This document shows positions 1 through 4,960 of a stretch of 5,741 nt of DNA, piece by piece. Source of the DNA: an uncultured Eisenbergiella sp. (lineage in GTDB: Bacteria > Bacillota > Clostridia > Lachnospirales > Lachnospiraceae); NCBI GenBank assembly GCA_948960675.1, contig CARDPF010000206.1:1-5741 (forward strand). The letters run 5' to 3'. The notes under the pieces were generated by a model that was given only the letters and a program-made list of their open reading frames with translations, was not told the origin of the DNA and did no database searches. How positions within the stretch are numbered: position 1 is the first letter of the stretch; each line of letters starts with the position of its first letter. The position numbers were made by a program, and so were the translations under genes.

Positions 1-2
1 AA

Positions 3-221
3 CAAATTGTTTGTCTTTGTATATGGACATTACTTGTTTCCGTTGTTTTGGGAATAACCTATTATCAATGCAAAAACATATTGCTAATGGCCATTATGCA
101 CGCAACTTTTAATTTCTGTTATTTAGCTCCAGTACAATATAACATTGTTGTGTTAGCGGCCCTATTTTTTGTTGGTACTCTATTGTATAAAAAATTAGAC
201 AAAAAATTATTCACTTTATAA
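3..221 (+). CDS. CPBP family intramembrane metalloprotease, C-terminal fragment
   Basis: This is the last 72 codons of a gene whose start lies left of the window; the stop is TAA at 219-221. The peptide is very hydrophobic, with membrane segments at about residues 3-19 and 46-61 of the fragment, and ends in a lysine-rich tail (KKLDKKLF). Residues 29-38 read MAIMHATFNF, preceded by GITYYQCKN. This matches the last conserved block of the CPBP (CAAX protease/Abi) family, where the H and N of HxxxN help form the intramembrane metal site. Family members process prenylated or peptide substrates in the membrane, and in Gram-positive bacteria often accompany peptide bacteriocin or quorum-sensing loci; the substrate here is unknown. 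The segment is clearly more AT-rich than everything to its right, which hints at a different origin. The family call rests on one motif plus hydrophobicity. Confidence 0.72.
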   Translation, partial: QIVCLCIWTLLVSVVLGITYYQCKNILLMAIMHATFNFCYLAPVQYNIVVLAALFFVGTLLYKKLDKKLFTL

Positions 222-266
222 CTTCCAGTTTATCGGAAAAAACGGTAACACAAAAATGCTTCGGTT

Positions 267-337
267 AGGAACGCGCATAAGCTGTGCGTTGCGTGAACGC
301 ACCATGCGGCTTTGCCGCATGTGTGCATGGCTTTCCC
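267..337. repeat. Hairpin-rich direct repeat, copy 1
   Basis: First of two 71-base direct copies in an 87-base period. It contains two hairpins. Hairpin A pairs AACGCGCA (270-277) with TGTGCGTT (283-290) around a 5-base loop, with one G.T pair. Hairpin B pairs CATGCGGC (303-310) with GCCGCATG (314-321) around TTT. The unit ends in CTTTCCC, the sequence that begins the long palindrome after copy 2. Open frames through it encode repeated Cys/His-rich peptides on both strands; these are by-products of the repeat, not genes. It resembles REP/MITE-like intergenic palindromic elements, but no named family is assigned. Confidence 0.85.
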
Positions 338-353
338 GTCAAGCCCAACAAGC

Positions 354-424
354 AGGAACGCGCACGTGCTGCGCGTTGCGTGAACGCACCATGCGGCTTT
401 GCCGCATGTGTGCATGGCTTTCCC
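354..424. repeat. Hairpin-rich direct repeat, copy 2
   Basis: Second copy, 67 of 71 bases identical to copy 1. All four differences fall in a 12-base stretch in hairpin A. Here the stem is perfect: AACGCGCA (357-364) pairs with TGCGCGTT (370-377), so the difference in the right arm (T in copy 1, C in copy 2) preserves pairing. The other three differences lie in the loop. Hairpin B recurs unchanged at 390-397/401-408. Differences confined to loops or pairing-neutral positions suggest that the folded form matters to the element. The copies are separated by a 16-base spacer (338-353). Confidence 0.85.
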
Positions 425-458
425 AATAAACCGGCATTCGCCGGTTTATTGGGAAAGC
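417..458. repeat. Perfect 19-bp palindrome closing the repeat array and containing the spoIVB stop codon
   Basis: The left arm (417-435, starting GCTTTCCC and ending ACCGGC) is exactly complementary to the right arm (440-458) around the loop ATTC. The right arm contains the last codons and TAA stop of spoIVB, read on the - strand. Transcripts from both directions would fold into a strong hairpin. Neither side has a U-tract, so it is not a textbook intrinsic terminator, but it may attenuate convergent transcription or protect the spoIVB mRNA 3' end. Its left arm overlaps the end of repeat copy 2, so it looks like the terminal part of the repeat element. Confidence 0.85.
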
Positions 459-1840
459 ATGTTCTCGATAAAAATCCCGTATCCCCGGGTAGGGTCATTG
501 ACCAATACATGGGTGACGGCCCCGATGATTTTCCCGTCCTGTAGGATGGGGGAGCCGGACATGCCCTGTACGATTCCGCCGGTCCGGGAAAGCAGGGCCG
601 CATCCGTCACCTGCAGTTCCAGCCCCCGGTTTACGTTATCGTGGTCTAAGTGAATGGCTTTGATTTCAATATCGTAAAGCTGCGGGGAAGTGCTGCCGTC
701 CACACAGCATAAAATCTGTGCGCTGCCCAGTTTCACATCCTGTTTTAAACCGATGGGCAGGGCTTGTCCCTGTAATAAAGAAGCCGTGTCTGCCTGTAGT
801 GTCCCGAAAATGCCGCCAACCGAGTTGGTTTCCACCGTTCCGATTTTATTGTTCCGGTTATAATCTATGACGCCGGTCAATTCTCCTGGGGTTCCCCCTT
901 CCCCTTTTTTAATTGCGACAATTTCCGTTTTATAAAGACTTCCGCTTTTGACCTCCATGAGCAGAGTGGTGTCCGTATCGTTGATCCCGTGTCCCAAAGC
1001 CCCGAAAGTATTATCCGGTTCCAGATAAGTCATAGTGCCAACGCCCTGGGCATTGTCACGGATCCAGATGCCGAGCTTATATTCCCCGCTGACATCCTGG
1101 GCAGGTTTGACCTTTACGTCGAAAATTTCATCGTTGCGGCGCAAGGTAAGAATCAATTCCTGGCCGCCGGAGTCTGCGACTGTCTGGGTGAGCTGGGATT
1201 TGGATTCCATGTCCACACCGTTTATTTTGAGAATGTAGTCGCCTGCCTGCAAAAGGTGTTTGGCCGGTTCTTTGCGCATGTGGTCATAACCTTCAAATTC
1301 CCCTTGGGCAATCACCATGATACCGTCGGTTTTGACATAAATTCCGATGGGTACGCCTGCAGGAAGCAGCATCTCATCGGGAATGACCTGGATATCCACG
1401 GTTTTGAATGGGATGACACCGAACAGCTTTACATCCATTTTATAGGATTGCATCTGATTGGCAAACAGGGTCACCGGTTTCGCAAAATCAACCGAAAGCG
1501 CCCCGGCTCCGTTTACATGCTGCATCTGCATGCCGGAGGCCGGAATGGCATCGGCACTATTTTGATTTTCTTCTAAATAGATATTTCCCGTTACCGGGGC
1601 GTGTAAGTCCAATTCCTGGCTGATTCCCGCTTTAATCCGGATGGAAGCAGGGATTTTCTCCCATGTTAAGCAGACCCATACACTGCAAAGTCCTGTTATT
1701 GCCAGTACAGCCGCAATTTGAAAAATTATTTTTTTCACGGTTTTTCTTTCCACAGCTCCACTTCCTTTCTTTAGGATCCTTCTTAAAGCTTTCCTCTGCT
1801 TTTTGACAGACGGCGCAATTAAAGAAAAGGACATCGTCAC
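446..1840 (-). CDS. spoIVB: SpoIVB sporulation serine peptidase (family S55)
   Basis: SpoIVB is secreted from the forespore into the intermembrane space and cleaves SpoIVFA, which triggers pro-SigK processing by SpoIVFB (B. subtilis knowledge). The 464-residue product has a basic N-terminus, one membrane segment at about 37-58, a PDZ domain at about 155-247 (LLQAGDYILKINGV) and the S55 domain. The catalytic triad is His284 (ALGHGI), Asp413 (VTD) and Ser428 (GMSGSP). The Asp-Ser spacing of 15 equals that of B. subtilis Asp363/Ser378. The C-terminus stops at IENMLSQ, about 13 residues before the B. subtilis end, because the stop lies in a palindrome. Three starts are possible: GTG at 1840 or ATG at 1834, both behind AGAAGGA at 1851-1845, or GTG at 1753 behind AAGGA, which gives a 435-residue protein nearer the usual length. 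Neither spo0A nor recN is adjacent, contrary to the common arrangement. Identity is secure; the start is not. Confidence 0.95.
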   Translation of the reverse strand: MTMSFSLIAPSVKKQRKALRRILKKGSGAVERKTVKKIIFQIAAVLAITGLCSVWVCLTWEKIPASIRIKAGISQELDLHAPVTGNIYLEENQNSADAIPASGMQMQHVNGAGALSVDFAKPVTLFANQMQSYKMDVKLFGVIPFKTVDIQVIPDEMLLPAGVPIGIYVKTDGIMVIAQGEFEGYDHMRKEPAKHLLQAGDYILKINGVDMESKSQLTQTVADSGGQELILTLRRNDEIFDVKVKPAQDVSGEYKLGIWIRDNAQGVGTMTYLEPDNTFGALGHGINDTDTTLLMEVKSGSLYKTEIVAIKKGEGGTPGELTGVIDYNRNNKIGTVETNSVGGIFGTLQADTASLLQGQALPIGLKQDVKLGSAQILCCVDGSTSPQLYDIEIKAIHLDHDNVNRGLELQVTDAALLSRTGGIVQGMSGSPILQDGKIIGAVTHVLVNDPTRGYGIFIENMLSQ

Positions 1841-1851
1841 AAAGTCCTTCT

Positions 1852-1858
1852 TAGTATG
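1852..1858 (-). promoter_or_regulatory. Second CATACTA box next to the spoIVB ribosome binding site
   Basis: A second exact CATACTA lies on the - strand, immediately followed by the AGAAGGA Shine-Dalgarno (1851-1845). The hexamer 17 bases upstream is AGAAAA, a poorer -35 than that of the distal box. If it is used as a promoter, transcription would begin at about the Shine-Dalgarno, so only the downstream GTG start at 1753 could be translated normally. It may equally be chance. Confidence 0.3.
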
Positions 1859-1940
1859 TACCGTTTCGGTCTTTTTTTTCTGGCAATTCGTAACAGTTTC
1901 AGGAAGACGATTGCCATGCTTCTCTTTTATTAATCTTGTT

Positions 1941-1970
1941 TAGTATGTGCATTTTATTTTGACTTTTTCA
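1941..1970 (-). promoter_or_regulatory. SigG/SigF-type forespore promoter of spoIVB
   Basis: On the - strand the -35 TGAAAA (1970-1965) is separated by 17 bases from the -10 CATACTA (1947-1941). The -10 matches the SigG consensus CATACTA exactly, and TGAAAA differs from TGAATA at one base. Transcription would begin near 1934, giving a leader of about 95 bases. This fits the known forespore (SigG) expression of spoIVB. The leader includes a possible 9-bp hairpin with one bulge (1882-1891 with 1907-1915). Confidence 0.75.
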
Positions 1971-2161
1971 AAAAAATTTTCCACTCCAATGCCGGCATAG
2001 AAACCGATTTTGCGGGAGGGGGCGAGGTATTGGTGGCTTTGGGGCGGCCTGCAGGGGACGCATGGTCATTACAGGCCTGCAAGGCCTCCGACCGGGAAAT
2101 ACCTTCCAAATGCAGGATGTTCCTAAACACACGATTTTACGCAAACTGCCGGAAAAGAAAG

Positions 2162-2190
2162 TTGACAGGTCAGGGAAATGGGCATATGAT
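2162..2190 (+). promoter_or_regulatory. SigA-type promoter of the SGNH hydrolase gene
   Basis: A perfect -35 TTGACA (2162-2167), an exact 17-base spacer and the -10 TATGAT (2185-2190). Transcription would start near 2197, about 48 bases before the chosen ATG. This argues against the upstream in-frame start at 2062. No obvious operator palindrome overlaps it, so it reads as a housekeeping promoter. Confidence 0.8.
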
Positions 2191-2244
2191 CAGGTTAGCA
2201 GGAAAAACGTTTTACCAATGAAAAACAAAGAAAGGGGAAGGGGA

Positions 2245-3330
2245 ATGGAACGACTGGAAAAATGGATGCGGCCCGTTTGGGCAAAGGGGGAGATTTACCG
2301 GGAGACTTTCGCCATGATTGTGCAGGAGGGGGAGTGCCGGGCGCCATTTGCGCGGCTGCCAAAGAAAGTGCTCCGGGTGGAAAGCTACGACGGTAGGGTT
2401 TGTTATGAGGAAGGCAGGGATTACCGGGTGGAGGACGGATTTCTGGCTGTACCTGCGGGCAGCAGGATTTGTTGTACCGGCTGGGATCACTTTTTATATG
2501 AAACCAGGCAGGCGGCCCAAGAGGCGGCTGAAGGACGACCGCCTTTGGGCTTTGGTCCGGTGGAGGCGATAGACGGCCGCTACCTGAATCTGTCGGCGGT
2601 GGGGTGTCCACAGAACGTGACCTGCTGGCAGGCTGCCGTTACGTATACGACACAGGAGGATTGGCAGGGGGAGATCCCACAATCTGCAGAAGGGAATCTG
2701 CCCCGGTTTTTTGGGAAATGCAAGAAGGGGGAACCGGTCCGCATCGTGCTCTATGGGGACAGTATTTCCTGCGGATGGGATTGCAGCGGTATGTACGGAC
2801 AGGAGCCGAGACAGCCGGCCTGGGACAGGCTTTTGCTGGAAAGCCTGCAAAAGAGGTGTCAGGGGCCGGTGGAGTGGAACAATACTTCCGTGGGGGGAGT
2901 GGATACGGAATGGGCAATCGCAAATGCCAGGGACAGGGCATCCGGGTATTGTCCCGATTTGGTGATTTTGGGGTTTGGCATGAATGATCGCTGCAGGGGA
3001 GCCGAGTACCGTGATAAAACGATGCGTCTGATGGAAGCAATCCAAAAGGACTGTCCGGATGTGGAATTTTTACTGATTGCGACAACCCTGCCAAACGAAT
3101 TGGCGGCGACGGATCCGTTTTGGTTTTGTGCATTCCAGCAGGAGCAGGAGGAAGCGGTTTTGGCGCTGCAAGGAGACAGGGTCGGCGTTGCCAATGTGCA
3201 GGCTGTGCAGAGGGTTTTGCAAAAGCGCAAGCGCTATATTGACCTGACCGGGAATTGGCTTAACCATCCAAACGATTTTCTTGCACGAATACAGGCACAG
3301 GTAGTGGATGCGGCATTGACAGGATATTGA
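2245..3330 (+). CDS. SGNH/GDSL-family hydrolase (probable carbohydrate or ester deacylase)
   Basis: The 361-residue protein has no signal peptide or membrane segment, so it is probably cytoplasmic. Residues about 1-160 form an N-terminal domain rich in predicted strands (KVLRVESYDGRVCYEEG at 41-57), as in two-domain clostridial SGNH esterases. The hydrolase domain follows: block I IVLYGDSIS with nucleophile Ser173; block II NNTSVGG with Gly217-218; block III GFGMND with Asn247 and Asp248; block V NHPND with His341. The Asp expected three residues before the catalytic His is Trp338, so either another acid (Asp333 is nearby) or a Ser-His dyad must serve. The ATG at 2245 is chosen because AAAGGGG lies 7 bases upstream and a strong promoter lies just before it. 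Relatives remove acetyl or acyl groups from sugars or small esters; the substrate here is unknown. Its stop codon overlaps the next gene's -35 box. Confidence 0.85.
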   Translation: MERLEKWMRPVWAKGEIYRETFAMIVQEGECRAPFARLPKKVLRVESYDGRVCYEEGRDYRVEDGFLAVPAGSRICCTGWDHFLYETRQAAQEAAEGRPPLGFGPVEAIDGRYLNLSAVGCPQNVTCWQAAVTYTTQEDWQGEIPQSAEGNLPRFFGKCKKGEPVRIVLYGDSISCGWDCSGMYGQEPRQPAWDRLLLESLQKRCQGPVEWNNTSVGGVDTEWAIANARDRASGYCPDLVILGFGMNDRCRGAEYRDKTMRLMEAIQKDCPDVEFLLIATTLPNELAATDPFWFCAFQQEQEEAVLALQGDRVGVANVQAVQRVLQKRKRYIDLTGNWLNHPNDFLARIQAQVVDAALTGY

Positions 3331-3355
3331 CTATTCGGGCCGTTTTTTCTATAAT
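3327..3355 (+). promoter_or_regulatory. SigA-type promoter of the glutamine-synthetase-family gene
   Basis: TTGACT (3327-3332), a 17-base spacer and a perfect TATAAT (3350-3355). The -35 overlaps the TGA stop of the hydrolase (3328-3330). Transcription should start near 3361, leaving a leader of about 87 bases. An 8-bp inverted repeat, GCCGTTTT (3339-3346) with AAAACGGC (3376-3383), brackets the -10 and start point and could be an operator. Confidence 0.8.
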
Positions 3356-3366
3356 GGAGAAAACAT

Positions 3367-3424
3367 TCCGCAAAGAAAACGGCATAGGCAGGTTCGGGAC
3401 AGGCAGCCAAAGGGGCGTTGCGGA
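3367..3424 (+). promoter_or_regulatory. Possible structured leader of the ligase gene
   Basis: TCCGCAA (3367-3373) is complementary to TTGCGGA (3418-3424), a 7-bp stem closing 44 bases that include CAGGTT and CAGCCAAAGGGGCG. It ends just before the Shine-Dalgarno (AGAGGAG, 3434-3440). The alternative pairing of AAAACGGC with the promoter region exists only in DNA. No known riboswitch or glutamine-RNA consensus was recognised, and chance pairing is possible. Confidence 0.25.
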
Positions 3425-3447
3425 TTGGAACAGAGAGGAGAACCCGT

Positions 3448-4878
3448 ATGGACAAGGTGGATGCAATCAAAAAACTATGTGCGGACAAACAGATCCGGAT
3501 GATTGATTTTAAAATGACGGATATCGACGGAAGGTGGCGCCACGTCACGATTCCGGTGGAACGGTTCGGGGAAAATACTTTTTTGCAGGGAATCGGGTTT
3601 GACGGTTCCAATTATGGTTATGCACCCATTGAGAAAAGCGACATGGTATTTTTGCCGGATCCCAAAACTGCGTATGTGGATCCCTTTGCGCAAATTCCGA
3701 CCCTGACCATGTGCGGAAATGTGTGTGTGATCGGGAAAGGGGAGAATCTGCCTTTTGACCAGTATCCCAAAAATGTCAGCCTGCGTGCGGAGGAATACAT
3801 GCGCCAGACGGGCGTTGCGGACCGGATGCTGATCGGGCCGGAGTTTGAATTTTACCTGTTCGACAGCGCGCGGTATACGGTACGGCCGCAGGAGTGCGGA
3901 TACCGGATTGATACCCGGCAGGCGGCTTGGAACCGCAGCCTGGATACGGCGGGCAACAACGGCTATGAGGTGGTAGACAAAGGCGGCTATCATATAACGG
4001 CGCCGCAGGATGTGGGCTACGACCTGCGCAGCCGTATGTGCATGATGATGCAGGAATGGGGAATTGATGTCAAATACCATCACCATGAGGTGGGCGGCCC
4101 CGGCCAGATGGAGATTGAGGTGGAACTGGGAGACATGTCCAAGATGGCGGACGATACGATGACCGTCAAATATATTGTCAAAAATCTGGCGGCGCAGACG
4201 GGCAAAACGGCGACCTTTCTGCCAAAGCCGGTCTACCGGGAGGCGGGGAGCGGCATGCATGTACATATGCTTTTGCAAAAAGAGGGGGAGCCGGTTTTTT
4301 ACGACGAAAACGGATACTCCGGATTAAGCCGTACGGCCCATTATTTTATCGGAGGGCTGCTTGCCCATATCGCATCGCTCTGCGCTTTTACCAATCCTTC
4401 CACCAATTCCTTCCGGAGGCTGGTACCGGGCTATGAAGCGCCGGTGACGGTGGGATATGCAACCTCCAACCGCAGTGCGGTGATCCGGATACCGGCTTAC
4501 GCCAAATCCCCGCTGACGAAGCGGTTTGAATTGCGCAATCCGGATGCCACGGCGAATCCGTACTATGCCTACGCGGCGATTTTGATGGCGGGACTGGACG
4601 GGATTGCCAATAAGATTGACCCGGCACAGAGGGGATGGGGGCCTTACGACTGCAACCTGTACACGCTGTCCAAAAAGGAGCAGGAAAAAATACAGGGGCT
4701 GCCCAAATCGCTGGAGGAGGCGCTTTACGCGCTGGAGGAAGACCACGCGTATCTGACAAAGGGAAACGTGTTCCCGCAGCGCCTGATTGATACCTGGATT
4801 GCCCGCAAGCGCAGCGAGGCCAGGCAGTTGGGTGAAATTCCCAATCCGGCGGAATTTGCCATGTATTATGATTTGTAG
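3448..4878 (+). CDS. Glutamine synthetase family protein (type I-beta-like gamma-glutamyl ligase)
   Basis: Members ligate ammonia, or in divergent relatives an amine, to the gamma-carboxyl of glutamate using ATP. The 476-residue product aligns almost end to end with E. coli GlnA (469). A beta-grasp domain occupies about 15-100; metal ligands are Glu132, Glu134, Glu214, Glu222, His271 and Glu361; Tyr181 is in KGGY; the flap Glu330 is in GYEAP; substrate arginines are 324, 342, 347 and 363. Deviations: FDGSS reads FDGSN (Asn55 for E. coli Ser53, an ammonium-pocket residue); signature 2 ends HVHML (Leu275 for Ser273); and 4 extra residues precede NLY, whose Tyr405 aligns with the E. coli adenylylation tyrosine without its flanking motif. 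The ATG at 3448 has AGAGGAG 7 bases upstream. Next to an SGNH hydrolase and a sugar-type oxidoreductase, it may serve a special catabolic or biosynthetic route. The family is certain; glutamine as product is not, so no symbol is given. Confidence 0.93.
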   Translation: MDKVDAIKKLCADKQIRMIDFKMTDIDGRWRHVTIPVERFGENTFLQGIGFDGSNYGYAPIEKSDMVFLPDPKTAYVDPFAQIPTLTMCGNVCVIGKGENLPFDQYPKNVSLRAEEYMRQTGVADRMLIGPEFEFYLFDSARYTVRPQECGYRIDTRQAAWNRSLDTAGNNGYEVVDKGGYHITAPQDVGYDLRSRMCMMMQEWGIDVKYHHHEVGGPGQMEIEVELGDMSKMADDTMTVKYIVKNLAAQTGKTATFLPKPVYREAGSGMHVHMLLQKEGEPVFYDENGYSGLSRTAHYFIGGLLAHIASLCAFTNPSTNSFRRLVPGYEAPVTVGYATSNRSAVIRIPAYAKSPLTKRFELRNPDATANPYYAYAAILMAGLDGIANKIDPAQRGWGPYDCNLYTLSKKEQEKIQGLPKSLEEALYALEEDHAYLTKGNVFPQRLIDTWIARKRSEARQLGEIPNPAEFAMYYDL

Positions 4879-4960
4879 TCCCGGATAAGGGGGATTGGGC
4901 GTTAAGATTTATGGGGGAACTGTACAGGTTAGCAGGAGGCGGACAGCCAAAGGAGCGGAT
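4879..4960 (+). other. Leader/intergenic gap before the oxidoreductase, with shared sequence blocks
   Basis: No terminator hairpin with a U-tract and no convincing -35/-10 pair is visible in these 82 bases, so the oxidoreductase is probably read from the ligase promoter. Two blocks recur in other leaders. CAGGTTAGCAGGA (4925-4937) is identical to 2191-2203 in the hydrolase leader. CAGCCAAAGGAGCG (4944-4957) matches 13 of 14 bases at 3404-3417 in the ligase leader, where CAGGTT also lies shortly upstream. The second block here includes the Shine-Dalgarno AAAGGAG (4949-4955). Confidence 0.5.

Larger units (their letters stand above)
1841..2244. other. Divergent intergenic region
   Basis: About 400 bases separate the diverging spoIVB and SGNH hydrolase genes. 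The left half (1841-1980) is AT-rich and holds the spoIVB promoter and leader. The right half is GC-richer and holds a small inverted repeat (AGGCC-TGCAA-GGCCT, about 2073-2087) and a SigA promoter near 2162-2190. Reading frames cross this part, including an in-frame extension of the hydrolase back to 2062, but they have no convincing Shine-Dalgarno and precede the promoter. I see no gene here. Confidence 0.7.

Noticed and set aside
267..424. CRISPR-like direct repeats
   Set aside because: Only two copies, repeats of 71 bases with a 16-base spacer, internal hairpins and no cas genes.
417..458. Bidirectional intrinsic terminator
   Set aside because: The stem is strong, but neither strand has a U-tract after it, so it is recorded as a palindromic repeat instead.
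230..603. Overlapping frames encoding repeated Cys/His-rich peptides (HTCGKAAWCVHA) on both strands
   Set aside because: They arise from the hairpin repeats and the antisense of spoIVB; no ribosome binding site or independent gene features.
989..1576. 195-codon + strand frame inside spoIVB
   Set aside because: Shadow of the SpoIVB coding sequence, whose - strand product has the complete S55 motifs.
2062..2244. Upstream extension of the hydrolase to an ATG at 2062
   Set aside because: It lies before a near-perfect SigA promoter and lacks a Shine-Dalgarno, and the extra 61 residues resemble no domain.
3361..3447. Known glutamine riboswitch upstream of the ligase
   Set aside because: I could not match the leader to the glutamine-I/II motif consensus; only a weak 7-bp stem is present.
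3475..4278. 267-codon - strand frame opposite the ligase
   Set aside because: Antisense shadow of the conserved glutamine-synthetase-family gene.
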